From Strigamia acuminata (lineage: Eukaryota > Arthropoda > Chilopoda > Geophilomorpha > Linotaeniidae), in NCBI GenBank assembly GCA_949358305.1, contig OX442317.1, forward strand, positions 3,662,186 through 3,726,185: a stretch of DNA of 64,000 nucleotides, given 5' to 3'. The position numbers and the translations under genes were made by a program. Shown here piece after piece: positions 19,601 to 33,900 of the stretch. The notes below the pieces were generated by a model. The model ran no database searches and was not told where the DNA came from. It was given only the letters and a program-made list of their open reading frames with translations. How positions within the stretch are numbered: position 1 is the stretch's first letter; every line of letters begins with the position of its first letter.

Positions 19601-22600
19601 TAAACTTTTCGCGCTGGAGGGATTTGAAGAAAAAATTGTTTATCCAGGCGATAACGTTGAACTAGCGTGCAAAGTAACTGCAAATCCGGTTGCAAAAATA
19701 TCCTGGTACTTGGAAGACCAAGAAGTGTCCACATCAAATACAATCAGAATAGATGAGAGATTTGAAAACAGTGACACTGTTGTTAGCGTGTTGAAACTGA
19801 ATCAAATCGCGGTAACAAGCGGCGGAGTGTACACATGCACCGCATCTAATGATATCAAAAGTGATGCATTCAGTGCAAGAGTTAACGTCTACGGTAATAA
19901 TTCTTTTACGCTGTTATTACAATTCAAAGCTAATCGTCGAATGATGTGTAGGCAAACTAGGAATGCGAGCTACGGTACCGAAAACCGTTGTTTCTGGAGA
20001 TAACTTTACGATCAACTGTCCTTTTTACGGCTATCCAATAAGCAACGTAGAATGGCAAAAAGGTAAGAATTTTAAAACGAATTTACCACCTATTCAAGAT
20101 TTAAAATTTTATTCAATTTTCCCATAGATTCTGAAATGTTACCGATAATGTTTCATCAAACAATGTTTCCAAACGGAACCCTGACTGTGAGTAATGTTAA
20201 AAAAGGCGTGGACGATGGAAAATATACGTGCAGTGTTTCGAACATTCAAGGTGATGTAGCAGTAGGAACTGTTAACGTAGTAGTCATGAGTGAGTATAAA
20301 GTTTTCGTAATTTTAACGCTAACAGAATGAAGTACGATGGGTATTCCCTAAAGATCGTAACCGGATTTGTATTTTATAAAATTCTCAATATAATAAAAAT
20401 AACAAGTTAATAACGATAAATTTAATAGCCAACACAAAATAGCTTCCGAAATACTACACAGGTCTGGTTAGAATTCTATGGTTTACCCTGTAGAAAACTA
20501 AAATAATGGATTGCTACACGGAGAGAAAAGGGTATTTTACTTAAAATGAGAACAAATCTGACTAACAAGTTCTCACTTTTTCAAATACCATTTTCTCTTT
20601 TAAGTGTTATAATTTTGTATATGTTTTGTTACAAATTGAATACCGTAGATAATTTCCAAATGCAACTCGTGGAGCCTGAAAGTGTTCGCACATCAGCTCT
20701 GATCCGTTGCCTTTTTCAGTTGCGCCAAAAATTATGCCATTTTCGTTCCAAGAAGACTTACTGCGAGAAGGCATGAGAGCTAGACTTCAGTGCGTAGTGA
20801 GTGAAGGAGACTCACCTATCACAATTGAATGGCTCAAAGACAACGCTGTTATTCCAAATGAATTAGACATTAAAATTCAACAGATCGACGAATTTTCAAG
20901 CATCCTTAACATAGGACAAGTAACTCCCAAACATAATGGCAACTACACTTGCAAGGCAAAAAATGCGGCCGTAACCGTGGAACATTCAGCCGTTTTAAAT
21001 GTCAATGGTAATGGTTTTCTTATCTCGTCTTTTGCCTTGCAGTTCCTCCAAAGATTATTTCTTTTGCCTTTGTGGATGATCAATTCTACAAAGGAATGCG
21101 TGCCCATATCACATGTGCTGTGAGCCAAGGAGATCCGCCGTTGACATTTCAATGGTTAAAAGACGATCGCCCGATCCCCGCGTCGTCAACTGACGTGGTA
21201 ACGCAGCAATATGACAAATATGCAAACTCTTTGAGCATTGAGAGCGTGTCTTCCATCCATTCGGGAAACTACACCTGCGTCGTATCAAATCGGGCGGTGA
21301 CAGTCAGCCACACGGCGCAACTTCTGGTTCACGGTAATTAATCTGTTCATTGATTTAATCCATTCGGGGGTTTCTTTTCCAGTTGCGCCCAGGATTATTC
21401 CCTTCTCGTTCCAAGACAAATCTGTGGTGGAAGGCAGACAGGCGAGAGTTATGTGTGGGCTAGTTGAAGGAGATGCTCCTGTCACTTTTACTTGGTTGAA
21501 AGATGGACTGCCAATAAAGCCAAAAGATGTAGAAATTAAACGTGCTGACGATAACTACTCCATACTTTCCATCCACAGTGTCACTCGTAGCCACACTGGA
21601 AACTACACTTGTGTGGCTACAAACGGCGCTACCAGTTCTGAATACACTGCTTCCTTAATAGTTAATGGTAATTGCTAATGAAACTATGTTTCGATTATTT
21701 TTCAGCTGCCCCAAAGATCATTCCATTCTCCTTCCAAGACGATCAATTATTTGTAGGAGTTTTTGCGAGGGTTTCGTGCGTAGTTTATCAGGGAGACCTT
21801 CCAATTGCAATAAAATGGATGAAAGATAACCATCCGTTATCTAACCTTGAAGGTGTTAATGTCCGACAAGTTGATCAATTTTCCAGCATGCTAACCATAG
21901 AAAAAGTGCAACATATTCACAGTGGCAACTACACTTGCACAGCGACAAACTCTGCAGCCTCCGCCAGTTCGACGGCAATCCTTGTTGTCAATGGTATGAC
22001 AATCAAGTGATTTTTTTATTTGTTCATTTTGCAGTCCCTCCAAAAATTGTACCATTCGCATTCCAAGATGGGCATTTACTCGAGGGCATGTTAGTTCGAG
22101 TGTCTTGTGTAGTCAGCCGAGGAGACCTTCCATTGAATATAACCTGGCTCAAAGACAATAAAATTGCTACCCAACAACCTTCTGTTAGCGTGCATAACTT
22201 AGACGATTACTCCAGTGTCCTGTCAATTGATCCAGTGTCTAAGATACACGACGGCAATTACACATGTATTGCTAAAAACATGGCTGGAACTGATACATTT
22301 GTTGCATCAATAACTGTTAATGGTAAATTGCCCCTTTAATTTTCTCTGGTTGGAATCAGCAAATAAGCGAATTTAATAATTAAAAAAATACTGCACACAT
22401 TAAATTGCTTTGAAGGAGCTATTAACCTTTTCCCCAAAATTTAAAATACATCCAGTTAAGTGTAGACTTGTTTTATAAAAATATATCCCATTGCAGAATT
22501 ACCAAAATGGGTTATAAAACCCAATAACACTAAAATACCAATCGGTGGCTCGACTGTGATGCCATGCGTTACCAAGGGCTTTCCTAAACCGACAACAACT

Positions 22601-25600
22601 TGGTACAAAGTGGAAGGTTCGACTGACAGCACCAGTGGCGGTTTTAGACTTCATAGACAACCTAGGCTCTTGCCTTATACTGTAGAACCCTCGAAAGCAA
22701 ACACAGAAATACGGCTTCAATACAGTTTGCTTCCGATATTTTGATACCAAATTCACACTGCGCATTCCATTCTGCAATTACATTGTATTGGTAACAATAC
22801 ATACTACTTGTAGTACTTGCCTAAAGTCTCGTAGTTAAAGCCGCCACTAAACAACACAAGCATGACCAGCAAAACATAATTATTTCTTCATTGTTAATCA
22901 GGATCTGTGGCTCACGGTCGAAAAAGTGAAGTTCAAAATGGAAATGGATACCAACTATTAAACAACGGTTCCTTACAGATTGAAAACGTAAATTTAAAGC
23001 ACGCCGGCTATTATTTCTGTTTATCTAAAAACACGATCGGAAGCACCAGTGCTGTGGCTCTTCTATCTATCAGTTGTAAGTGCTCAGCTATTTCTCCACC
23101 CCAACTAGCCACCTGCAATCAAGAACTAATCATGAACGTTTTCTTTTAGCAGTTCCCCCTCAATTCCAAAAGAAATATCAAAATAACACCGTTCAAAAGG
23201 GCGATTCTGTCCATTTCAAATGCGTCGTCCACGGAGACCAACCTATGAGTTTCGTGTGGTACGTCAACCACCAACACGCTGTCAATCAAACCAACGATCA
23301 TGACGAGTAAGTAATGATGCAAATTGAATTTTTACCAATTACTAAAACACTACCACAGGTCACGGTACACTATCAAACAATCCGTTGACGCTGGCAGCGT
23401 CATTTCGGAATTTTCCATCAAAAAAGTTGATAGAAAAGATTCGACCGTTTTCATCTGCTCCGCTAAAAATTCATACGGAACCGAAAACGCGACATTCAAC
23501 TTGCAAGTTTTAGGTTTGCCGGTGCATAATAACGACGAATCCACTTAAATCATTCATTTCGGATATCTAGAAAACCCAGACGCGCCCACAGACGTCAGAA
23601 TAATCGAAGCCACCAATCGTACGGTTGTCATTGAGTGGACGACACCCTTTGATGGAAATAATCCTATTAACAAATACGTCTTGCAGTACAAACTCGTGTC
23701 GGGTAAATTCACACTCAATGCGGGTTACACAATGTAATAAATAAAAATAAAAATCAATTACAGATCAATGGGAATCTGGAGTTCGAAATCTCACACTTCC
23801 GGGGCACAAGCTTCAATCAGCAATCAGCAGTTTAAAACCATCGGCCAAATACCACGTTCGCTTGATTGCTGGCAACGACATTGGACTGAGTTTTCCCAGT
23901 ACAGCGATAGAAGTGTCAATGCCCGACCAAGGCAATTACTCTCACGTTGCATATTCCAACCGTGCCGATGCAATTAACTTAAATTACGTTTTTACAGCAC
24001 CCGCTGGACCTCCTTTGAATGTAAATGCCATCGCAACCGACTCCAATAGTTTAAAAGTATCGTGGGAGGTAACAAAAACAAAAATCCATAAAATAGATTT
24101 TACGGCTAAACGTTTTCATACCAAAGGCCCCTCACGTACAGCTCAGAAATGGCATCATCAAGGGATACAACATTGGCTATAAAATTGCGAGTTCGTCCGG
24201 TGCTTATCAGTTTCGCATGTTGGAAGTTCCCGAAGATTACACGGCCACTCTCTCGCTGCCCATCAATGATCTGCACAAGTTCACTCAGTACAGCGTCGTT
24301 GTTCAGGCTTTTAATGATGGCGGAAAAGGACCGCTGTCGAAACAAGTGATCGCCGTCACTTCGGAGAGCAGTTGAGACTCGTGGCATTTCCAAAGTATCG
24401 ATCGTATTTAGAGTTTATTTTCTAGTTCCAACGAAACCACCTCAAGACATCAAGTGTTCGGTGCTGTCATCGCAAAGCATTCATCTCACTTGGCACCCAC
24501 CTCCGTTGGCGAGCATTCACGGGATGCTGCAGGGATTTAAAGTGAATTACAAACCAGTCACTGACCAAAGTAAGTTTCACACGCATTAAAATATATTTTC
24601 CCAATAATAAATTCCATTGAATAGAGAATGTAGCACCAGAAGTCAAAACACTGAACACGTCGACCAAATTGACTATTCAAAATTTGGAAAAATTCACAAA
24701 CTACAGCGTACAAATATCAGCAACGACTCGAAGAGGAGAAGGAGTTAAGAGCGAACCGATATTCTGCAGGACATTGGAAGCCAGTAATGACGCTGTAATT
24801 GTCAATGAATTTTCAAAAATTAACTCAGCATTGCACCTCAGTTCCAGACATTCCCTCCGATGTCAAAGTTTTGCCAGTGTCTGCCCAATCAGTTATCGTT
24901 GCCTGGAAAATTCCAACACAACCGAACGGCATCATCACTAAATACACAGTTTACGCTCAACCATCCGGAGCAGCCAAAGAAGTAAATAATTAAAATAATA
25001 TAGTAATCATATTTCATTAATTAGAAAATGTCACTTGTAGGAAAATATGAAGAAACACACTGTTGGTGGAAATACAACTTTCTACGAAATAAAAAATTTA
25101 AAACAAAGCGAAGCGTACCAATTCTGGGTAACGGCTTCCACAGTGATCGGAGAAAGTGCTAAAAGTCGAATTGTATCCCAATCACCGAGCAGCAAATTAC
25201 GTGAGTTCAGTATTTAGGCCTGTCAATATCTACTATTGATTATATACTACTTATTAGGTGCTGCAAAAGTCGCAGGATTTGGAAGTTCTCTCGTCATCAG
25301 TCAAGGGGAAGATGTTCTTCTTCCGTGTAAAAGTGTTGGAATGCCAACACCGCAACAGCGCTGGATGAGTAAGAATTAAACATTTCCTACTAACCGATTT
25401 ATAAATTTCTATTCAATTTTTGGGAGTGGAAATATTTTCGATATGGACCACAGACGCACAACTTTGGCTGATGGATCGCTACTGATCAAAGACACGGATG
25501 AGATGGATTCCGACAACTACACATGCCACGTGCAGAATGAGCACGGACACGATTACATCACTTACGGCGTGATTATACAATGTATGAACACCAAATCACC

Positions 25601-27438
25601 GATAAGCATGTTCTTTAATAAACAAAGATAGCCGAATAAAAAAATCATCCTTCTACAGCGGCCCCCGGAACTCCGTTTGTCGAAATTTCCTTAATAACAA
25701 CGTCGTCTATTGACATCCAGTGGAAAGTTGAAACAAATGGCGGCAGTCCAGTACTTGGTAATATAAATAAATATTTTTTCATTTCAACCAAGTTTGTACA
25801 ATTCATCAAATATAAATTTTTAGGATACAAATTGTACTACAAACATGATCACAGCGAATGGCAATTAATCGATTTAGATGCAGCTACAAATTCATTCCAC
25901 TTGGACGGTTTGCACTGCGGAACTAAATATCAGATGTACATGATAGCGTATAATAAGTTGGGACAAGGAAAAGCCACCCACGTGATTGCCACTGCAACCA
26001 AAGGAGGAGGTGAACATTCATATCTAAACTAACATTCTCTTCAATGTATGCATTATTACTCCCAGTTCCGACCTCTCCATCCAAATCATCTTTGATCGAA
26101 GAAGGATCAAACTACGTCATCCTCAATCTGGATTCGTGGTTCGTCGATAAATGCCCCATCAAATACTTCGTCGTTGAATACAAAACTCGCACTTCCGCCC
26201 AATGGACACTGCTGTCGGACGACGTGAATCCGGACAAACACAAGATCACTTTGCCCAATTTGGCACCGGCAACTTGGTACAATCTGAGAATGATCACTCA
26301 CAGCAGTGCAGGCACCGCGGCAGCCGAATACACTTTTGCCACTCTCACGATTGATGGGGGTAAATAAAACAGAAAATTAATTAACTCTCATCATTCATTA
26401 TATTGTTTTCAGCAACTATAATGCCCGCAACAATGTCCGACGACGCCGGTATAAGACCAATCGCATTCAAGTTTGAACTCAAACACGTGATCGCCGTCAC
26501 ATCAGGAACACTAATACTCATCCTGGTCGTAGTGATTGTGTGGATTTGCAACCAAACTACTAAATCCAAGAAAAGTCACCGCCGAAAGTCTGGTCCCAAA
26601 TTCTTCCCCCAATCCGAATGCGGAAGTGACACCACCTACAATGGCACATATTGTACCTACGGGCCGGGAAAAGCAACTTTTCAAAATACATGTACGTGAT
26701 AAACAAAATGCAATTGCTTTTCGTAATTATTTCAATTGCAGTGAGAAAAGGAGACGTCGCTCCATACGCAACCGGTCATTTCTCAGATCACTACCAAACC
26801 GAAGAACTCGCGATGCTTAATTCTAATCACCCAATGATGGGTTTCGGCAACGTGATGGCTGCAACGGTATTTTATTCCCTTTTCAATTTTGCCTTTTCAA
26901 TTTAAATTTAAAAAATCCAAATGCAAATATACGTAGCATTCAATACATTACAGACAGTCCCCTTCTATCCGCAGGGCCGTACCAGTATCCCACCAGGAGG
27001 AATGAGTAAAGAAAATATAATAACATAAAAATCTAACATTTATAAATACCTGATTTTTCTTTTTAATTTAGGCGCCGCCGAATTCGCTCACTTTCAAGCA
27101 CAAAACCAAGCATTTGCTACCGCTCCACCGATGTCCGATTGCTACGGCGAAAACTGCTCTTACCCAATTAATGGCCACGCTACACCTCAACACAAAATGG
27201 ATGCCATTATTCCACCCCCTCCTCCACCACTGCCAGCTCAACGGCAAGTGGTTAATTTACTAAAATAAAATACAAGAATACTTATTTTGTACCGTATATT
27301 TTGTTTAGAACTGTCGAGACTACATTCACATTTCCCTCGCTTCCCGAAGCAGCTGCGGCAGCTGCTAAGGAAAAGGCTCAAAAGGGTGACAAGTACGATG
27401 CTCCGTGGGATGCGAAACGTGCTCAAAATGTCGAATAG
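16696..27438 (+). CDS. Dscam-like adhesion receptor, gene 2 (37 exons)
   Basis: Same architecture as gene 1; about 1834 aa with one Ig7. Exons: 16696-16753, 17312-17626, 17682-17843, 18208-18357, 18424-18541, 18598-18776, 18841-19077, 19597-19893, 19952-20062, 20128-20289, Ig7 array 20720-22322, 22497-22616, 22902-23075, 23150-23306, 23359-23513, 23571-23702, 23764-23931, 23998-24068, 24127-24370, 24426-24569, 24625-24783, 24842-24981, 25041-25200, 25258-25368, 25426-25581, 25659-25757, 25824-26009, 26066-26359, 26413-26691, 26742-26866, 26954-27005, 27072-27243, 27309-27438. Ig1-Ig6 are the most diverged of genes 1-5 (for example YVTDEKTL for HVTDEGTL in Ig1), while Ig7 and the tail stay close to the others. 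Introns after exons 21 (GCAATT) and 36 (GCAAGT) appear to use GC donors. Intron 1 holds a stray copy of its neighbour's tail exon; two other introns hold transposon-like insertions. Confidence 0.9.
17040..17057 (+). promoter_or_regulatory. CTCF-like motif in intron 1 of gene 2
   Basis: CCACGAGATGACGCTACG is positioned as in gene 1 and followed by GAGCGGAGAATTTAAAT. It diverges from the CTCF consensus at several positions, so binding is less certain. Confidence 0.3.
17114..17188 (+). pseudogene. 75-bp stray copy of a Dscam tail exon end inside intron 1 of gene 2
   Basis: Identical by eye to 15430-15504, the end of transmembrane/tail exon 33 of gene 1 including its splice donor. It would encode GSDTTYNGTYCTYGPGKATF. 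It lies between the CTCF-like motif and exon 2, in plus orientation, far from its natural place. It could have come from template switching or an abortive gene-conversion event, and might be used as a cryptic exon, though no acceptor with matching phase is evident. Confidence 0.85.
17878..18159. mobile_element. MITE-like insertion with 15-bp inverted ends (gene 2, intron 3)
   Basis: GCTTTAAGCCGCATG at 17878-17892 is the inverse of 18145-18159. The 282-bp piece accounts for the 364-nt intron, which is 63-66 nt in genes 1 and 3. It has no ORF. Confidence 0.65.
19078..19596. repeat. Enlarged intron 7 of gene 2 with probable transposon debris
   Basis: This intron is 64 nt in gene 1 but 519 nt here. 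It contains ATAGGGTGTATCAAAAAATG and ACAGGGTGTCCCAAATGAAC, sequences of the AGGGTGTxxCAAA type common at ends of insect DNA transposons. A clear matching right end was not found. Confidence 0.45.
20720..22322 (+). other. Five-exon Ig7 array of gene 2
   Basis: Exons 20720-21007, 21043-21333, 21383-21667, 21706-21993 and 22035-22322, all multiples of three and phase 1-1. Introns are 35, 49, 38 and 41 nt. Each exon is closest to the exon of the same position in the other genes, so the array predates the gene duplications. Confidence 0.8.
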
Positions 27439-27879
27439 AATTTTTACTCCTTCATTAATCACCACTTTTTATTCCAATACTACAATCCTAAATATTGTGA
27501 GTAGATTAGTTGAATTAAAGTTATATCTGAGATGTCAAGTTAGCGAAGTAAAACAATTTTAATATTCTAAATATTGAGATTAGATTAGATTAGTTAAGAG
27601 AAACTTTCTGTCTACGTGATATCAATTTACTGTACATCATTTTATTTATTATACTACGTAACTTTTTATTATAATGTTTTTAAATGTTAAACATGTAAAA
27701 TGTAATGATTTAACGGGTTTCTATTATTCATAATCGTTCCAATTTTGTAATCTATAGGTAGATTTTTTTAAAAATTTTAAACATAAATAAATTAATAAAT
27801 ATCTGTAGTAGTTATTAGTTTAATAGCTATAGCAATTAAACAACCGTTCTGTACAAAGCGTCTCCATTTCAACTTTTTT
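27439..27879. other. 3' flank of gene 2 and spacer
   Basis: AT-rich; AATAAA-type signals near 27786. No coding signal. Confidence 0.45.
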
Positions 27880-27963
27880 CATTCAAATTTCGTGCAAGCT
27901 GTAGACAAAATTTCTATTGGTCAGATCTCACAGATTCCTCGTGTACCGAAGGTCACTCCCATC
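27880..27963 (+). promoter_or_regulatory. Conserved 5' block of gene 3
   Basis: ATTCAAATTTCGTGCAAGCT, then CTATTGG at 27914-27920 (44 bp before the ATG), then CAGATCTCACAG. Nearly identical to the blocks of genes 4 and 5. Confidence 0.5.
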
Positions 27964-30900
27964 ATGGGCTTCTTTTCAAAATCCCGAGTATTAATTATAC
28001 TCATGACCACTTTCTGTAAAGGTAAGCCGTACCACTTGCATTTGCACGTCGAAATCACCAAACACATCGGGCAACGACCTTCAACCGTGAATAACGAACA
28101 AGCATGAGTAGCTATGACAACCAACACGCATCACAAAGAACAAAAGATAAAATAATTCCACATGGCTCCACATTCTGCTGAAATGATGAACCACTATCCA
28201 CAGTTCTCCCTAGATACCTCAAATTCCGAAAACGTCCAAAAAATTGTAGGATATATTAAATTTTGCAGTTAATATACCCCTACTTCCATCGTGCTGTTAC
28301 GAAGCTAAAGTTCCGGCGTCTAGTTCTCGTCACTAGATGGCACCACTGTCTCTATAATGGCGAATACACAAAAGCAGCGGAAAATTCAAATAAAACTAAA
28401 AATTTATATTTCTATTTAAGGGTTCGCTGACACTTCAAAACCTCTTGAATTTATCACTGAACCACCTTTTCGCGTCGAATTCTCCAACACCACCGGAACC
28501 AAAATACCATGCACCGCAACCGGATCTCCTCCGATCAACATCACTTGGATTTTAGCCGATGGAAACCCCGTAGCTAAAACCAATCCACTCAGACACGTTA
28601 CGGATGAAGGAACCTTGGCCTTCCCTCCATTCGAAGCTAAAAGTTACCGACAAGACATGCACGCAGTTACCTACAAATGCATCGCAACAAATGCAGCTGG
28701 GACGATCATCAGCAGAGAAGTTCACGTTCAAGCAGGTATGAAATGAAAATGTGTTTTTGTGATACACGTACGTAGCTTACACTATTTGTCGTTTTAGTCA
28801 TGGATGAGCCGTTCGAACCCCACGTCTACGACGCTTTTGCTACTACGGGCAGCACAACAGCCATCAAATGCATGGTGTCAGGCAGCGTAGCCAAGTATGT
28901 GACAATCGATGCGTGGATTAAGGACAATCGAGAGGAAATAAATACTTCATTCTTTGACGGTACAGTCATTCAAATTAAAAGAAAAGTACTTGGAATTGCA
29001 TAAATTAAATGTCTTTACGCAGATAAAAAATATACTGTAACTAGCAATGGCGACCTGTTGATAACTAACGTGGGAAGTTCAGATGCGGGCCACACGTATC
29101 GATGTATTGCTAAACACCGTCTAACAGGACAAGTTAAAACGAGTTCCACAGCCGGCAAACTTTTTGTCACAGGTACAATTGAATCCAAAATCAGTACAAT
29201 TACACATTTTGGCACAGTTTTATTTACAAATTCTCACGTTTTGTCACGGATCTTGCTTAATTTACACACTAAATTGCCATTCCCCAATTGAATTTCGTTA
29301 AAAAACTTCATTTTACAGAACTGCATGGTAATGTTCCAACGAAGATTCTTGATATTGAACAAACTGTATCTGCTGTGTTGGGAACACGATCTGTTTTACC
29401 TTGTGTAAGTCAAGGAAACCCGACGCCTACTATTAAGTAAACACAGGTTCTGTATTGAGAAACCAAATTTGCAAACAATTACCAAATGTTTCTTCACAGA
29501 TGGTTCAAGAAAAACAACGAAGGAGTTCTCATTCCCATCGATTTAAAGAACCGACTGAAGACAACTGCATTGGCATTAATCATTTCAAATGTGCAAGAGA
29601 ATGACGCTGGATTGTATATCTGCATTGCCGAAAATACCATTGATTCAACAAGGATTCAATTAGCACTCAACGTGCAACGTAAGTTTTCTCGATTATCTTA
29701 ACATTACATAGAGCAATTTCTACACATTTGAGTATCACGTTTTACAGAGGCCACAAAAATAACTTTAACCCCTTCACATATGAAACTGCAACCTCAAGGA
29801 AATCATCCTCTAGTTTGTGATGTAAAGACCACATCAGAATTCACTATTTCATGGTACAGAAATGGCAATTTGATGCCAGAAAACAACGGAATTGATAAAT
29901 TGATTCCAGAACAAAGCAGCATCTATCAATGCTTCGCTAAAACTGAAGATGACATAGTACATGCTACTGCTCAAATCTCATCCAGAGGTAAGACATCAAA
30001 TGGTACAAGTTATAAGCTTGTTCCACACTTGTGTTCACACTGGCAGTAATACAAATATGAGATACTATACTCTAGTAGTCTAGGTGCAGTCAAAAAAGCA
30101 CTTTAGACTCTGTAGTCCCATTGGTCGAGCCAGTTTACTGGTGTAGTGATCCGGAAAAGTAGAGCCGAAGGCCAGAATTTCAACCCATGTACAGACATTG
30201 TAATCGATTGCTTAGGCAACTGCCAAAAATTTAAAATTGTTTACTTTTTCAGACATAGTAACCAATAAACATAACAAACATGAGTTTGACATACTTATGT
30301 GCGTAAAACTTTATTTCAATGATGGAAATAACATTTTTTAATAAGAAAAGTCATAATTAAATTAACTAAACTAGTCATAACAATCGCAACAATAAATAAA
30401 AATCAAAACTACTTCTCCTAGTAGTAGTATACAGTCTGGAGTTAGTAGTAAACTGGCTCGACCAATGGGACTACAGAGTCTTGTGACCATTTGGCTACCG
30501 TGGTCACCCACGGTGACCCACGTCACTCCACACACTGCTCTCTGGCCCCTGGCCACCCCTCTTGCGAGGTAGACTGGCCTAGTGGGGAAGGAGGGAGCTG
30601 AGTGGTGTGGGGGAAGAGAGAGTGAGTCGAAAGAGAGAGTTTGGACAGCACAGGGTGAAGACGTGTGCTCTTGAGGTCCCTCAGCCAGCCTGGGCAGTGC
30701 AGTGCCCCAGTTGACTGTGCTCTTCTGCCATTCACCACTGTGACGCTCAGTGATAGGGAGATGTCCCTATTGCAGCCTCCATGAGCGACTACATGGGCTG
30801 AGGTAAGTATTTTCGCAGCAGAATGTATCATGCCAACCGACCACGTCACTCACGGGTTAACCGTCCTGTGAGTGACGGGACGGTTGGTGTGGTGGGCCTA

Positions 30901-33900
30901 AAGGCCCCGACACAGGTGATGGGTACTCCGACCCTTAGACGACAGATTAAAGGCCAAAACCCAACAATCCGGAGTCCCGTCTCCATTATTTTCGTGAGAG
31001 TTGACCCCACTCGTGGTAATCAATCCCCAGATTGCCATGAGAGAAACGACCCGTCACAGTCCAAAGTGCCTTTTTTACTGCAACTAGAGTATACTAGTAC
31101 ATTGTAGCAGAGAAATAAAGCAATACTAGTTTCACAATAACTAGTAAAAATATAACACCAAATCTAAAGAAAAGAATTCTGGGAACTGAGTTGTGCATTT
31201 TAGCACATAATCGAAATCCGTAGAAATAAAGCAATACAAATTTTTTGTTTTAGCAAACAAGCCCCTCATAATTAAAAGATTCGAAGAAAAGATATTACAT
31301 TCTGGAAATAGTGTTAATCTGGAATGCAGGGCTACTGCAAATCCCATTTCCAACATCACCTGGTACTTGGAAGACAAAATGTTGTCAACGCTGGATAATA
31401 TTTACATCAATGCCAAGATAGAAAACAGTGACACAGTCGTCAGTACATTGACGCTGAAGAATGTTTTGGTTACAAGTGGTGGATTGTACAGTTGTGTAGC
31501 GACAAATGATGTAGGAAGCAATGCATTCAGTGCTAGGATCAACGTATATGGTATTGAATCGTCAAGAATGCTTTTCTGTTGTTACTGTTTTTATAATCTT
31601 AGGTAAGTTAGGAGTTCGTTCTTTAGCTCTGAGAACCGTCGTTGCTGGAGAAACGTTCGTTGCAACATGTCCGTTTTACGGATATCCAATAAGTAGTATT
31701 AAATGGGAAAAAGGTAATTTTTTTTTTAGATATTTGCACTCAAACTGTTATAAAAATTTTTACTTACAGATTCCAAAGTAGTGCCAAGAATGTTTCACCA
31801 AAGAAAATTTACCAATGGTACTTTGATGGTCAGTAATGTTAAAAAGGGTTTGGACGATGGAAAATATTCATGTATTGTATCTAACATACAAGGAGAAACA
31901 GTAGAAGGAACAGTTGAAGTTTTGGTGATGAGTAAGTAAAATGATTACACACTATTACTACAAAAGTGAATAATGCATGAAAATTAATTGAAAAAAAAGC
32001 AAATGCTTTGGAATTTATATCTGTCGAAGTTCATGTTCATTCCACGGAGATGAAAGAGTAAAACTGCCTGTGGACGTTGATTCGCTACCTTTTTCAGTTG
32101 CACCAAAAATTATGCCATTTTCATTCCAAGAGGACTTGTTGCGTGAAGGCATGAGAGCTAGACTTCAATGTGTCGTGAGTGAAGGAGACTCACCCATCAC
32201 GATTCAATGGCTTAAAGACAATGCTGTAATTCCAAATGAATTAGATATTAAAATTCAACAATTAGACGAATTTTCAAGTATCCTCAATATAGGACATATA
32301 ACTCCAAAACATAATGGCAACTACACTTGCAAAGCTAAAAATGCGGCCATAACCGTGGAACATTCAGCCGTATTAAATGTCAATGGTAATGGTTTTCTTA
32401 TCTTGTATTTTGCCTTGCAGTTCCTCCAAAGATTATACCTTTTGCCTTTGTGGATGATCAATTCTACAAAGGAATGCGTGCCCATATCACATGTGCTGTG
32501 AGCCAAGGAGATCCGCCGTTGACCTTTCTATGGTTAAAAGACGATCGCCCGATTCCTGCGTCGTCAACTGACGTGGTAACGCAGCAATATGACAAATATG
32601 CAAACTCGTTGAGTATTGAGAGTGTGTCTTCCATCCATTCGGGAAACTACACCTGCGTCGTATCAAATCGGGCGGTGACAGTCAGCCACACGGCGCAACT
32701 TCTGGTTCACGGTAAATAATCCATTCATTGATTTAATCCATTCGGGGGTTTCTTTTCCAGTTGCGCCCAGGATTATTCCCTTCTCGTTTCAAGACAAATC
32801 TGTGGTGGAAGGCAGACAAGCGAGGGTTATGTGTGGGCTAGTTGAAGGGGATGCTCCTATCAATTTGACTTGGTTGAAAGATGGACTGCCGATAAAGCAA
32901 AAGGATATACAAATTTCTCGAGTTGACGATAACTACTCCTTGCTTTCCATCCACAGTGTGACTCGTGGCCACACTGGAAACTACACATGTGTGGCTACTA
33001 ACCGCGCTACCAGTTCTCAATACACTGCCTCATTGATAGTTAATGGTAATTGCTAATGCAACTATGTTTCGATTATTTTTCAGCTGCCCCAAAAATCATT
33101 CCATTCTCCTTCCACGATGGTAATTTGTTTGAAGGAGTGTTAGCGAGAGTTTCGTGCGTAGTTTATCAAGGAGATCTTCCGATTGCCATAAAATGGCTGA
33201 AAGATAACCAACCATTATCCAATGTCCAGAGTGTTAATGTTCGCCAAGTTGATCAATTTTCCAGTACGCTAACCATAGAAAAAGTGCAACAAATTCACAG
33301 TGGCAACTACACTTGCACAGCGACAAACTCTGCAGCCTCCGCTAGTTCAACGGCATTCCTTGTTGTCAATGGTACGACAATCAAGTGATTTTTTTATTTG
33401 TTCATTTTGCAGTCCCTCCAAAAATTGTACCATTCGCATTCCAAGATGGGCATTTACTCGAGGGCACTTTAGTTCGATTGTCTTGTGTAGTCAGCCGAGG
33501 AGACCTTCCATTGAACATATCTTGGCTCAAAGACAATAAAATTGCTTCCCTGCAATCTTCTGTTAGCGTGCATAACTTAGACGATTACTCCAGTGTCCTG
33601 TCAATTGACCCAGTGACTAAGATACACGATGGCAATTACAAATGTGTTGCTAAAAACATGGCTGGAACTGACACTTTCGTTGCATCAATAACTGTTCATG
33701 GTAAATAATTGTTCAAGCAGTTAAATCAGTTCTGTTCCCATGTTATTTTCTGAAATAAATGCTTAAGACATCCATAGGATTATGTTGTAGATGTAAACAA
33801 ATATTAACTGAATCTTAACACTAAGCTTGGAATCAATTAACTCTGAACTTAAATATGATCAATCAAAAAACTTCAAATTCAAAATTAGCCAAAAAAAAGT

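Noticed and set aside
30371-31107. ORFs of 61-108 codons on both strands in intron 7 of gene 3 (and 41602-42338 in gene 4)
   Set aside because: They lie inside the transposon-like insertion, have no recognisable domain, and are low-complexity in part.
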